Source of the DNA: Paenibacillus sp.
Lineage (GTDB): Bacteria; Bacillota; Bacilli; Paenibacillales; Paenibacillaceae
Assembly (NCBI GenBank): GCA_017512705.1
Contig: JAFWEX010000047.1
Coordinates: 25,932 to 89,931, forward strand
Direction: 5' to 3'
DNA length: 64,000 nt
The notes below the pieces were generated by a model that saw only the letters and a list, made by a program, of their open reading frames with translations, was not told where the DNA came from and ran no database searches. Position 1 is the stretch's first letter. The number at the start of each line of letters is the position of its first letter. Positions 21,540-31,113 of the stretch are shown here, in pieces. The translations under genes and the position numbers were made by a program.

Positions 21540-22295
21540 TCAAAGATCCAACTTGACACCGATGGGGCAATGATCACTACCTAATACATGACAGTCAATA
21601 TAGGCATCGGTCACACGTGGCGCGAGCTGATTGGATACGAGAAAATAATCAATACGCCAGCCTATGTTCCGCTCTCTAACCTTAGCCATATACGACCACC
21701 AGCTGTACACATCCGTTTGATCTGGATGCAGGTGACGGAAGCTGTCCACATATCCTGAAGCGAGTAGGTCAGTCATCTTGCCGCGCTCCTCATCCGTAAA
21801 TCCGGAGTTCCCCTTGTTCGACTTAGGATTCTTCAAGTCAATCTCCTGATGTGCTACATTCAGATCTCCACAGATAATGACAGGTTTCGTCTGCTCCAAT
21901 TGCAGAACATAAAAGCGAAACCGATCTTCCCACTCCAGACGATATGGCAAACGGGTCAAGTCTCGTTTCGCATTGGGCGTGTATACATTAATCAGATAAA
22001 AGGCGTCATATTCCAGTGTGATCATTCGACCTTCCGGTTCACTGTCCTCTTCCATACCATAGCGAACCGATAACGGTTGGATGCGGCTGAATACAGCTGT
22101 ACCAGAGTATCCTTTTTTGATCGCATAATTCCAATACTGGTAGACCTCTTCCCCAAAATCCATCACAATCTGCCCCGCCTGTAGCTTCGTCTCCTGAAGA
22201 CAGAAAATATCGGCGTCACTATGATGATAATAATCCATAAATCCTTTATTCACACATGCTCGAAGTCCGTTCACATTCCAGGACACCAGCTTCAT
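21540..22295 (-). CDS. exoA: Exodeoxyribonuclease III / AP endonuclease
   Basis: 251-aa Xth-family base-excision repair enzyme. Motifs: SWNVNGLRA, CLQETKLQ with the metal-binding Glu, VYTPNAKRDLTRL, CGDLNVAHQEIDL with catalytic Asp and Asn, and the C-terminal GSDHCPI with catalytic His. Length and start (GAGGAG before the ATG) are normal. It is alone, with its own terminator. Confidence 0.95.
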   Translation of the reverse strand: MKLVSWNVNGLRACVNKGFMDYYHHSDADIFCLQETKLQAGQIVMDFGEEVYQYWNYAIKKGYSGTAVFSRIQPLSVRYGMEEDSEPEGRMITLEYDAFYLINVYTPNAKRDLTRLPYRLEWEDRFRFYVLQLEQTKPVIICGDLNVAHQEIDLKNPKSNKGNSGFTDEERGKMTDLLASGYVDSFRHLHPDQTDVYSWWSYMAKVRERNIGWRIDYFLVSNQLAPRVTDAYIDCHVLGSDHCPIGVKLDL

Positions 22296-22409
22296 ATTCT
22301 CATCTCCTCACATCGATCCAATATACCATGAGCCCAATTCACGGGACAAGACATCGTGACGTGGGGACGGGGATAGATATCAACATGGGAATGAAAATGA
22401 AGAACTCCC

Positions 22410-22976
22410 TCAGGTATCACTTGTATCACTTTGCAGCTTAGAGAAGACAGCCAGATCAATGTATCTGCCCTTCTCAAACTCATGCTGTCGCAGCAGGCCT
22501 TCCTGCTGAAAACCCAGCTTATGCAGTAGACGAATGGACGCCTCATTACTCGGGTCCACTTTCGCTTCAATTTTGTTTAATTGCATCTGGTTGAATCCAA
22601 ACTCCAGTACCGCCCGGGCAACCTCTGTCATCACACCTTTCCCCCAGCACGATGAGAGCAGATCATATCCGATCTCTGCCCGGTGATGTTGTTCTTCATA
22701 CCCCAGATATCCACACGTTCCAATCACTCGATGCGATTCCTTATCTTCGATCATCCAGCGTAGACCCGTTTGTTCCTTAAAAATCTTCTTATACCAGCTC
22801 ATCTCATCCAGGGCATCCTGTTCGGATTCAAAAGGAGTGAAGGGTATATATTCTACAACTGTCGCATCCGAATAGAGGGCCAGCAGATCCCGGCTGTCTC
22901 TGTCTGTTGCCGCGCGAAGAATGAAACGATCCGTATGTAGTTGAGGAAATGTGTCAAACTGAAATGAGGTACTCAT
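22410..22976 (-). CDS. GNAT N-acetyltransferase, RimJ/RimL type
   Basis: 188-aa acetyltransferase of the ribosomal-protein/antibiotic group. Motifs: TDRFILRAATDRD, the acetyl-CoA loop AEIGYDLLSSCWGKGVMTEVARAVLEFGF, and NKIEAKVDPSNEASIRLLHKLGFQQEG. AAGGAG precedes the ATG. The substrate cannot be told from sequence. Confidence 0.88.
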   Translation of the reverse strand: MSTSFQFDTFPQLHTDRFILRAATDRDSRDLLALYSDATVVEYIPFTPFESEQDALDEMSWYKKIFKEQTGLRWMIEDKESHRVIGTCGYLGYEEQHHRAEIGYDLLSSCWGKGVMTEVARAVLEFGFNQMQLNKIEAKVDPSNEASIRLLHKLGFQQEGLLRQHEFEKGRYIDLAVFSKLQSDTSDT

Positions 22977-23191
22977 GCGTCGTTCTCCTTATCTCTATCA
23001 ATATGTATAGAAGTTGAATCTACAAGTGCGGAATAGGTTCCCGTGTTATTTTACTACGCTCACCCATTAAATACCAAGCACACAAAAGAACAATACAGGG
23101 CTAATCTAGCTTATATCCTTTGAATGAAGAACAGCCTGCTGTGAGCAGGCTGTTCTTCGTATATCATGCAACTACGGACAGAGCAGTCACT

Positions 23192-25036
23192 TCAATTCAC
23201 CTTAACCAGACTCCACTGCTGATTCGCTCCGCCGTTATCCTCCCACTGAATCGTAGAAGCGCCTGCACTCATGGATCCTTGATTGATATCGACGGTGAGT
23301 CCGCTGTTGCGATTCGCCAATACTACATATCCGCCCACATCAATGGGTAACCACTGCTGGTTGTACCCTCCGTTAGCCTGCCACTGAATCAGTGCTGCAC
23401 CGCCCTGTGTGGAGCCTGAGTTGACATCCAGTAGCAGTCCGCTGCCTACGTTTCGAATATTGTAATATCCGTTACCTACAGGCTCCAGCTTCCATTGCTG
23501 ATTGGCTGCTCCGTTATCATTCCACTGAATAATGGTCGCTCCTCCAGCAGACGAAGCCCCATTCACATCCAATACAAGCCCGCTATTGCGATTCACAAGC
23601 TTGTAAATCGTCTCTGCTTCATACCCTGTACTGCCACGATAGGACGCGCCAGAGATGACATACGTGATTACTGATTTCGCTTTAGCCGTCGCTGTGAATG
23701 TTTTGTTTTGAATCGGTAGGTTGGTTAGTTGTTGTAATTGTTCCGCTCCGGAAGTTCGATATGCCTGAACAGAAGAGCCTACGCTGGAGAAGCGGCTCAA
23801 ATCATAGGTTACGGTGGTATCCGTAGATTCCGAGTTTGTCGTAACCAGTACAACTTTACCAGATGCTGCATCATATGCCGCAAGAGTATTTGCATCACTC
23901 ATACCGATGATCTTATAGCCTGGGCGGATAAATTTACTGTAATTGCCCATCACATAGTATTTCTGATTTACAGTGTAACTGGTCGTTTTGGTATTGTTCA
24001 GTACGTTCTTGAAAAATCCCCATCCCTCTGCACTATCCACGGCCTGCCAGTATACCCATGCACTCGCACCCATGTTGCGCATATCCTTCAGGATTGTACG
24101 TGACATCGTAAGTCCACTTGCATCCCCGTCTCCGTATTCAGAAGCCCATAGGGGTTTACCAGCAGAAGCTGCCGTATTACGTAATGCCGTTCGGTTATTG
24201 CCGTTATACGTATGGGTATTAATCTGACTAATCGCTGCCTGCACAGTAGTACTGTAACTTTTAAAAGAGGTGTTGGTATCATCCAGATTATTTTCTTCCG
24301 GTGCACTCAGCTTCGTGGTCAGCCCTTTGGCATTCAGAGATGCCTGAACCTGACTTAATATCGCATTCTGCTCCGCTCTGCCGAAGTGCATCCCCTCCTG
24401 ATCATTACCTAGCTTCCACCAATTCGAGATCGGTTCATTCAGTGGTGTCACCGTATCAAATGTAATGCCCCAGTGATCCCGGAAATGCTTCACAACCTCG
24501 GTCAAATAATCGGCAAAATCATCGTAGTAGTCCGGTTTGAGGTTATTCCCGCCATTCGCTGCACCCGAGACGCTGCCACTGATCGTCATCCAATAAGGTG
24601 CCGAGTTAGCAAAAGCTTCAATAATGTTGACTCCCTGCGCCTTGGCAGCTTGTAACATGTAACGTTGGTTCGCGTCGGCAGTCCAGTCGTATACACCTGG
24701 AGAAGGTTGAAACCCGGGAACTGCTTTGCGATATTCAAGAACGTTGGACGACGGATCATCCCCGCCACCAATGTTATATCTCAGAATATTCATGCCAATT
24801 CCTGTCGATCGATTAAACATTTTCTCGACATACTCATCCCGATTTGAATATTCACCAACGACCTTCCCCCACCAAGCGAGCGATGTGCCCCAGCCTTCAA
24901 CAGTCTGATACTGTTTTGACGGATCAGCGATCGCCGTATACGCTCCTTCAGCCGACATTTCGGACCCTGAAGACAAACTGCCAGCCAGCAACGTTCCGCT
25001 CAGCAGCACCGTACTCATTCGTTTTAACCATTTCAT
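23192..25036 (-). CDS. Secreted GH30 glycanase with C-terminal CBM13 (ricin-type lectin)
   Basis: 614-aa exported enzyme starting at the ATG at 25036 (AAGGAG 8 nt upstream). A signal peptide leads into a GH30 (beta/alpha)8 barrel with YQTVEGWGTSLAWWGKVVG, acid/base Glu201 in TPLNEP and nucleophile Glu300 in ASEYGDG, then the side beta-domain. The motif set resembles GH30 subfamily 5, endo-beta-1,6-galactanases. Residues about 475-614 hold three ricin-like repeats ending in QQW (NQQWKL, NQQWLP, NQQWSL). It follows the GH43 gene by about 50 bp and is probably co-transcribed, suiting attack on arabinogalactan side chains. The exact substrate is inferred. Confidence 0.87.
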   Translation of the reverse strand: MKWLKRMSTVLLSGTLLAGSLSSGSEMSAEGAYTAIADPSKQYQTVEGWGTSLAWWGKVVGEYSNRDEYVEKMFNRSTGIGMNILRYNIGGGDDPSSNVLEYRKAVPGFQPSPGVYDWTADANQRYMLQAAKAQGVNIIEAFANSAPYWMTISGSVSGAANGGNNLKPDYYDDFADYLTEVVKHFRDHWGITFDTVTPLNEPISNWWKLGNDQEGMHFGRAEQNAILSQVQASLNAKGLTTKLSAPEENNLDDTNTSFKSYSTTVQAAISQINTHTYNGNNRTALRNTAASAGKPLWASEYGDGDASGLTMSRTILKDMRNMGASAWVYWQAVDSAEGWGFFKNVLNNTKTTSYTVNQKYYVMGNYSKFIRPGYKIIGMSDANTLAAYDAASGKVVLVTTNSESTDTTVTYDLSRFSSVGSSVQAYRTSGAEQLQQLTNLPIQNKTFTATAKAKSVITYVISGASYRGSTGYEAETIYKLVNRNSGLVLDVNGASSAGGATIIQWNDNGAANQQWKLEPVGNGYYNIRNVGSGLLLDVNSGSTQGGAALIQWQANGGYNQQWLPIDVGGYVVLANRNSGLTVDINQGSMSAGASTIQWEDNGGANQQWSLVKVN

Positions 25037-25085
25037 TCGCTTCACTCCTTATCTGTTTTTAGATAAGTCACCAGGCATGTGGATG

Positions 25086-26441
25086 TTACTGAGCAATCTC
25101 TCGAAAGGTCGCATCGGATCGATCGAGATCCGTAACCACCGGTTCTAGCCGCAGCACTTGATCGTAATGCCGCAAATACAGGTTCGGATTGTTAAATAGA
25201 GAGTAAGAAGTCCAGCTTACATTAGCTAGTCCGTTTACTCGTTTGAATGTCGCATCATTGCGGAATGTCGCATCATTGCGGAATGCCACACTACCGTCAT
25301 TTTTCACCAGCATAATATTGCCATTATTATTGCGCAGGAAATAACCAGGATAATTCATCGCTTCAAACGAGATGCCCATCCCATTGGCCAAGCCAGGAAC
25401 GATTCGAAATTGAGCATCCTCTACCGGACTAACGCTGGCATCAATACGAGCTTGATAGTTATAGTGGCGAACGAAGCTACCCGGAACGTTAAACGATTCG
25501 AGCTTTCGAATATCCCCCGGTTGTCCTGTCTCCTTCAGTACGGTCATATGGCGAACCATACCGGACAGACCCGTAATTTCCTTCTTACCACTCCAGCTCT
25601 GGAAGTTATCCGACGAATCGCTGTAATAATATTTGTGGTCTGCATACCCATCGAAATACATCCTCCAAGAACCGTTATCCAGTTGGATGAGCGCCGGCCC
25701 TTCTACCCATGAACCCCAGCCAGCCCAGTTTCCTGTGCCTTTAAATGTATATGGCCCTTTTAGAGAGCTGGAGGTGGCATATTCAATGTATTTAGTCGTT
25801 TCGTTCTTCGTAAACGCATGATAGGTTGAGCCTGTCTTCACCACAAAGGTATCGATGTAATTGGCCGCAAGACCTGTAAGCACCTCAGGTGATGACCATG
25901 ATGTGGATGCCAAATTGCCATTTGATGCGGTTATGACATGTGGTTTGAAGTTCTCATAATTGCCTGGGGAGAGTGAAACGATGATGTTCACACTGCCATT
26001 CGTGTCTTTGAACCATTCCGGTGCCCAGGTATGCGCGATGGGGGTTGTGGTAGACAGTGTAATGTTGCGGACAAACGTCCAATTGATCTTGTCCGGGCTG
26101 GATGCGATACCAATCGTATGCCCTGACCAGTTGGTGGTATATACCACATAATACAAGCCATCGGTGTGTTTCATGATGCTGGGATCGCGGATCAGATCAG
26201 ACGCAGGTGGAGTATACGCCGGACCTTTCAGCAGACCATAATGTGTCGCGTCATATGACTCGTAGATATACATGTTAGACTCACTTGTGTTCGTAAAGGC
26301 TGTCATCGTATACACACTGGTTGTTGCTCTGACTGGATTAGGGAACGCAACAGTGAATATCATCATCAGTCCTATCATGAGTAGGAGTACAGCTTTATAT
26401 CTCCCCCACTGCTCTTTCATACCTTTCCTTTTCGTTAACAT
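25086..26441 (-). CDS. Secreted GH43 glycosidase with AbfB (CBM42-type) domain
   Basis: 451-aa exported enzyme with AAGGAG before the ATG. After the signal peptide (cleaved near VRA-TT) comes a GH43 five-bladed propeller with RDPSIMKHTDGLYYVVYTTN (catalytic base Asp) and WVEGPALIQLDNGSW (acid Glu). From about residue 310 an AbfB beta-trefoil repeats ATFR-like motifs and binds arabinose chains. Subfamily 24 of GH43 (exo-beta-1,3-galactanases) fits the neighbours, but alpha-L-arabinofuranosidase is also possible. An 18-bp tandem duplication lies inside the AbfB part. Confidence 0.85.
   Translation of the reverse strand: MLTKRKGMKEQWGRYKAVLLLMIGLMMIFTVAFPNPVRATTSVYTMTAFTNTSESNMYIYESYDATHYGLLKGPAYTPPASDLIRDPSIMKHTDGLYYVVYTTNWSGHTIGIASSPDKINWTFVRNITLSTTTPIAHTWAPEWFKDTNGSVNIIVSLSPGNYENFKPHVITASNGNLASTSWSSPEVLTGLAANYIDTFVVKTGSTYHAFTKNETTKYIEYATSSSLKGPYTFKGTGNWAGWGSWVEGPALIQLDNGSWRMYFDGYADHKYYYSDSSDNFQSWSGKKEITGLSGMVRHMTVLKETGQPGDIRKLESFNVPGSFVRHYNYQARIDASVSPVEDAQFRIVPGLANGMGISFEAMNYPGYFLRNNNGNIMLVKNDGSVAFRNDATFRNDATFKRVNGLANVSWTSYSLFNNPNLYLRHYDQVLRLEPVVTDLDRSDATFREIAQ
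25245..25280. repeat. 18-bp tandem duplication inside the GH43 gene
   Basis: The unit GAATGTCGCATCATTGCG occurs twice head to tail without mismatch, duplicating six residues (RNDATF) in the AbfB domain. Confidence 0.9.
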
Positions 26442-26627
26442 GAACTCAGCTCCTTATCCTGCATAAGATCATATTGGACTGTCTTCTGACTGATTGAACA
26501 GCGTTCCTGAAAAACATTTGTGATTGAACACTGATGCTAACATTCGTCTTTTAGCCAAGCAGCACCTTACGGATGATATCCGTCCCATTTACATGAAACA
26601 CCACCTCCTCTACGAATATCCACCTAT

Positions 26628-26643
26628 ATGTATGCGTTTACAT
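26628..26643. promoter_or_regulatory. Consensus cre site (CcpA operator)
   Basis: Read on the minus strand, ATGTAAACGCATACAT fits the cre consensus WTGNNARCGNWWWCAW at every position. It lies about 190 bp upstream of the GH43 start and downstream of the candidate promoter, so CcpA would act as a roadblock. Confidence 0.75.
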
Positions 26644-26730
26644 TTTTCACTTGGAATTTTCCTTACCGCCACTGATAAGACGATATAAGATCACATGTGT
26701 CGCCTTTCCTTTCTTCAACATAAAAACAAT

Positions 26731-26832
26731 TCCCTCATTCTCATATAGAAACCGTTTCAGTACAAGATTCGTCATGCAGATCGAGCTCTCCTGTAATTCT
26801 GGCACATATAAGAATGAGGGATATTCATTATA
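26731..26832 (-). promoter_or_regulatory. Candidate promoter/operator region of the GH43-GH30 unit
   Basis: A TATAAT is read on the minus strand at 26832-26827; its -35 is poor. About 70 bp downstream lies the palindrome GAAACCGTTTC (26748-26758), similar to those before GH35. A near-perfect 16-bp inverted repeat (26731-26746 with 26806-26821, one mismatch) frames the palindrome. The rest of 26442-26914 shows no gene. Confidence 0.5.
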
Positions 26833-26914
26833 ATATTCCTGATATTTCCGCGATACTCTTTGTTATCCGTTACATACTACTGTCATTCATTATCGAATCA
26901 TATTTTTAATATTT

Positions 26915-29839
26915 CTATTTCCCAACCATGACCCACGGATAACGTGACATCTCATCCAGCATCAACCGTACCCGTTCCGGTGTTCTTCCTTCTTCGTCAA
27001 AAATAAGCAATTCATTCTCTTCCTTCAGCCACGCAATCGGAATTTTGTAGTCCTCCTGCGGTCCAATCTGCCAATACCGTCCTAGATGGTGACCGTTCAC
27101 ATGAATCGTGCCCTTACTCATGCCAGTCAGTCGAATCATGAGGTTTACTTTATGGCATTCGTCTATGACAGGCTGCGCAAAACGCCAGCGGTACCAGACG
27201 GGCTGACCATATGAAGCGGAACGTTCCGCCGGATCAAACGATTCCCATGACACAGGAAGCAATGCATCCGTACCTGCCATTCGCCAATCCTGAAGCTGAT
27301 GCTCATTCTGATAAGTAATCAGCTCCAGTCGATTCAGCGGTGACTGACTGTATGGCATTTCCAATGTATTCAAGACACCCGGCTTCACATAGCTGGACAA
27401 GTCCAGCGTCTGAAACGCAAACCAGTCCCGATAGGCAGGCATCGGAATTTCGGTGCCGTTAATACGTATGCCTTTGCTCAGAGCACCTGTAAGTACCGCC
27501 CCATCCATATCTCCCAGCACAAAGCTTCGACGTAGCATCGTTCCTACCGGAACCGAGTTCACCTCATCCAGATGCACAGTTCCTGTCTCCATCTGCCAAT
27601 CTCGGCGAATATCTTGTGTTTGACCACCGAGGAATACTGCTCCTGCCACACCCTTACGTTCCCCAAGATACGGAGAAAAGTTCAGCCTACCCATGTGCTG
27701 TACAAGGATCTGCAATGTATTCTGCCCCTGGTTCACCTGAATCGGAACCGCTGCCGCACCAACCTGACGCACTAGCGCTTGCTGAGTACCGTTCACCATA
27801 ATTCTGGCGGTATCCTGGATATTCGGCAGAATGAGGCTCGTTGTTCCATTCACTGCACTATCAAAATTACATTCATACAATAGATAGCCAAAGTCTTGAC
27901 CGTATTCCGAAAAATCCATCGGTTGCCCGCTCGAAGAGCGTTGCTGTGCCGTTAAGGTAACACGTGAGTAATCAGGAATACCGGACAGCACCGGTGCCAC
28001 CGGAGCAACAGCATTCACCCCGACAGACGGGTGCTCTTTATCTACAGCAGATATCGATTCAGGCTGCGTCTCCGCTTCTTGAATGCTAAACTCACGCCCT
28101 GTCCGTGTCTGTTCGCCATCTTGCCAATCGCCTAACAACATTATCGTACGATCTGGATCAGTAATCATGCCCTTCACTTGCCCAGATGCTGTGACATCTA
28201 CATCATCAAAACCGATGGCGTAGCGCAAGCTCAGGCGATCTGGTGATTCCACACGCCATGTACGATTCATCGTGTCCCGATCCAGGATGACGAAACGAAT
28301 GGAGGTACCGTTGGCTTCAATACGCATCATACCCGGTTCCTGAAAATGAAACAGGTCAAAGCGGTAAGCATTCCTCGTTGCATCCTGCTCAATCAGGACT
28401 TGCACCGTACTATCTTTCAGAATTAAATCTCCTGCTTCCGATGCCTGTTTCGTTCCCAGTTCCAGTTCAATCACGGAGCGTTGTCCTCGATCTGCTGTGA
28501 CGAACAACGTCAGTTCTCCATTGATCTCTTCATTACCGGTAATTAAAGCTCCTGCAGTCAGGTACACCTGATCCGCAATGAGCACACGATCCAACACTGG
28601 CACAATCTGACCTGGATGAATGGACACTGGTAACGTACGACCTTCTTCAAGCGTAATATTCACCGTCTCGCGTTCATCCTTGTGACTCTCCACGAACCAG
28701 ACCTTCTCCTGCCCTGCCTGCCTTCCACGCACGGAGATGCCAATCGGATGCCGAACCTGAATCTGTTCATCAGCAATGTTCTTGGACTCCATCAGTAATG
28801 ATGCGAATGCACGCACAAAATAGGACAGGTTTTTGGTCACTGCATATTTGGGTGTCACCCGTCCATATTCACTGAGCGGGGCGTCGTAATCATAAGATGT
28901 AATCATAAAAACATCACTGCTGCCGAGTGTTCTTCCGCCATATCCTCCAAAATTAGTTCCGCCATAGAACATGTAATAACTGATCCCGGTATATCCCGCG
29001 CGCAGAATCTCCATAATTCTTCTATCTAGCAGCGATGCGGTCTTCTGGATGGCGGAAGGTCCTCCCCAATGTTCAAACCAGCCGGTCCAAAATTCAGTAA
29101 CGATCTTTGGTGTGTCCGGCTGTTTCGCCCGCAATTTAGCGTAATGTTCATCGGCACCCGACCAGAAGTTCGCTCCCTCAATGGTGCCTTCTGCTCCACC
29201 TACACAAGTGATAAGCGGAACGTCTATTCCTCGTTCCAATATCCCATCCCTCAGTGTGTTCATATGTGCGCTTGCCGCCTCATCATCCATCAGATACCCG
29301 TACTCATTCTCGACCTGAACCAAGATCACTGTTCCTCCAGCAGATAACTGGCGCTTGCGAATAAGCGGGATGATCTGGTCAAAATATAGATGAACATAAT
29401 GGAGGTACGTTTCGTTATTTTCACGAAATTTCACGCCATCCTTCGTACCTAGCCAGTACGGAAACCCGCCAAAATCCCACTCTGCGCAAATAAATGGACC
29501 CGGACGTGCAATGACCCACATGCCCAGCTCTGCACACAGATCAAGGAATGCACCACAATCATTATCCCCCTCGAAGGACCATTGTCCCTCCTCAGGTTCG
29601 TGAACGTTCCATGCAAAATAGGTATCAATGCAGTTCATACCTGCCAGCTTCGCTTTCATTAGAACGTCACGCCAATCCTCTTTCGGCATACGGAAATAAT
29701 GAATAGTTGCACTGTTCAAAAAGATTCGTTCACCATTCAGATAGAAGCTTCGTGAATCATACGTCAGTTCAGAATGATTTTTTCTCATGCCGCTGTTATT
29801 TTCTTGATCATGTATCGAAAGGGACGTCTGTTCAATCAA
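26915..29839 (-). CDS. Beta-galactosidase, GH35
   Basis: 974-aa GH35 enzyme starting with TTG (GGAGGGGG upstream); no signal peptide is seen, so it is probably cytoplasmic. The catalytic barrel spans about 25-350: LNSATIHYFRMPKEDW, FAWNVHEPEEG, GPFICAEWDFGG, acid/base Glu179 in VENEYG and nucleophile Glu249 in VTEFWTGWFEHWGG. The long C-terminal part has jelly-roll galactose-binding-like domains. It would release galactose from imported galacto-oligosaccharides made by the secreted GH30 and GH43. A promoter and two operator-like palindromes precede it. Confidence 0.93.
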   Translation of the reverse strand: MIEQTSLSIHDQENNSGMRKNHSELTYDSRSFYLNGERIFLNSATIHYFRMPKEDWRDVLMKAKLAGMNCIDTYFAWNVHEPEEGQWSFEGDNDCGAFLDLCAELGMWVIARPGPFICAEWDFGGFPYWLGTKDGVKFRENNETYLHYVHLYFDQIIPLIRKRQLSAGGTVILVQVENEYGYLMDDEAASAHMNTLRDGILERGIDVPLITCVGGAEGTIEGANFWSGADEHYAKLRAKQPDTPKIVTEFWTGWFEHWGGPSAIQKTASLLDRRIMEILRAGYTGISYYMFYGGTNFGGYGGRTLGSSDVFMITSYDYDAPLSEYGRVTPKYAVTKNLSYFVRAFASLLMESKNIADEQIQVRHPIGISVRGRQAGQEKVWFVESHKDERETVNITLEEGRTLPVSIHPGQIVPVLDRVLIADQVYLTAGALITGNEEINGELTLFVTADRGQRSVIELELGTKQASEAGDLILKDSTVQVLIEQDATRNAYRFDLFHFQEPGMMRIEANGTSIRFVILDRDTMNRTWRVESPDRLSLRYAIGFDDVDVTASGQVKGMITDPDRTIMLLGDWQDGEQTRTGREFSIQEAETQPESISAVDKEHPSVGVNAVAPVAPVLSGIPDYSRVTLTAQQRSSSGQPMDFSEYGQDFGYLLYECNFDSAVNGTTSLILPNIQDTARIMVNGTQQALVRQVGAAAVPIQVNQGQNTLQILVQHMGRLNFSPYLGERKGVAGAVFLGGQTQDIRRDWQMETGTVHLDEVNSVPVGTMLRRSFVLGDMDGAVLTGALSKGIRINGTEIPMPAYRDWFAFQTLDLSSYVKPGVLNTLEMPYSQSPLNRLELITYQNEHQLQDWRMAGTDALLPVSWESFDPAERSASYGQPVWYRWRFAQPVIDECHKVNLMIRLTGMSKGTIHVNGHHLGRYWQIGPQEDYKIPIAWLKEENELLIFDEEGRTPERVRLMLDEMSRYPWVMVGK

Positions 29840-29885
29840 CGTAATCCCCCTCCTTCTTTTTTAAATTGATGGGAAACCGTTCTTT

Positions 29886-29913
29886 TGAAACCCGTTTCAT
29901 GAAATCGGTTTCA
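29886..29913. promoter_or_regulatory. Two abutting LacI-type operator candidates before GH35
   Basis: TGAAACCCGTTTCA (29886-29899) and TGAAATCGGTTTCA (29900-29913) lie end to end. A related half-site GGAAACCGTTC is at 29872-29882. They lie downstream of the promoter and next to a LacI-family gene; binding is inference. Confidence 0.65.
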
Positions 29914-29971
29914 TTATGTACAAATATAAAACCCATTCCATGATGATGAAAAGGGTCCCATTGACGCCCTC

Positions 29972-30001
29972 ATTATATTTCACGCCACAAGGGAATGTCA
30001 A
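29972..30001 (-). promoter_or_regulatory. Sigma-A promoter of the GH35 gene
   Basis: On the minus strand TTGACA (30001-29996) and TATAAT (29977-29972) are both perfect, with an 18-bp spacer. Transcription would start near 29965 and run through the operators. Confidence 0.75.
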
Positions 30002-30029
30002 CGCTTTAATTTTGAAATACAGACCCACT

Positions 30030-31058
30030 CTACCGAACAGCAGGTCCTGTACTCTGGCGGAGAATCAACCTCGGTTGCAATATATTCTGCTTCTTCGGTT
30101 TGCCTTGGTTAATCAACTCATGCAGTACATCTACAGCCTGTTTGCCCAATTGATACGTATTCTGGGATATCGTTGTCAACTCAGGGATAACAGCACTTGC
30201 AAGGGGTGTATCATCGAATCCAATAATCGAAATGTCTTTCGGGATCGATAATCCGCGCTCTATAGTGGATTTGATCGCACCGATTGCATTATTGTCGTTC
30301 ACACAAATAACTGCGGTTGGCGGATTGGCCACTTCCAGCAGTTTAGACATCTCCCGCTTGCCGTCGTCGATGGAAAAGCCGCCTAATAACTGACGCTCTT
30401 TCGGTATTTCAATCCCATACTCCCGAAGTTTCTTCTGCACCGCTTTAACTTTAACCATGGTTGTAGAAGATTCCTTCATGCCTCCTATAAAAGCAATCTC
30501 CCGATGCCCAAGCTCAAGCAGATGCTCTGCTGCCATAGCAGCTCCAACTCCCTCATCGGTGTATACCCGGTGGAGTCCACTCTTTGCAATGTTACCATTG
30601 ACTAGCACAATCGGCATATGCTTGCTCATATCGATCAATTCTTGTGCCATGTTATCTGGACAGACCTGCAAGTTAATGCGTCCGCCGAGAAAGATGATCC
30701 CATCCACCCGCTTCTCTCGCAAAATGGACAGATATTCCGATTCCCTGCTATTATCCCCCGCGGTGTTGCAGAGGAAAAAAGTATAGCCAAGCCCACGAGC
30801 TTCATTCTCTGCACCCCAGAACACTTCCGGGAAAAAGGGATTGGTGATGTCGGGTAAAATGATGGCAATGGTGCCTGTCTCTTTCTTGATCAGACTACGC
30901 GCCTGCGCATTCGGCTGGAACTGATGTTTCTCGATAATCGACATAATCTTCTCTCGTGTGCTGGCACGAACAGGCGCCGTGTCGTTCAACACCCGGGAGA
31001 CGGTCGACACAGATACGTTTGCTTCTTTCGCAATATCATATATGGTGATCGATGTCAT
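30030..31058 (-). CDS. LacI-family transcriptional regulator
   Basis: 342-aa repressor. The HTH and hinge are residues 1-60 (TIYDIAKEANVSVSTVSRVLN), and the periplasmic-binding-like effector domain follows (IAIILPDITNPFFPEVFWGAENEA, ICVNDNNAIGAI, IIGFDDTPLASAVIPELTTISQ). It precedes GH35 in the same direction and probably controls the GH35 and GH43-GH30 units through the GAAAC/GTTTC palindromes. A 20-bp palindrome upstream (31114-31133) may give autoregulation. Confidence 0.92.
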   Translation of the reverse strand: MTSITIYDIAKEANVSVSTVSRVLNDTAPVRASTREKIMSIIEKHQFQPNAQARSLIKKETGTIAIILPDITNPFFPEVFWGAENEARGLGYTFFLCNTAGDNSRESEYLSILREKRVDGIIFLGGRINLQVCPDNMAQELIDMSKHMPIVLVNGNIAKSGLHRVYTDEGVGAAMAAEHLLELGHREIAFIGGMKESSTTMVKVKAVQKKLREYGIEIPKERQLLGGFSIDDGKREMSKLLEVANPPTAVICVNDNNAIGAIKSTIERGLSIPKDISIIGFDDTPLASAVIPELTTISQNTYQLGKQAVDVLHELINQGKPKKQNILQPRLILRQSTGPAVR

Positions 31059-31113
31059 AGAAGGACCTTCCTTTTCTCTATTTACCTGCTTATCATACCA
31101 GATAAGATATCTC

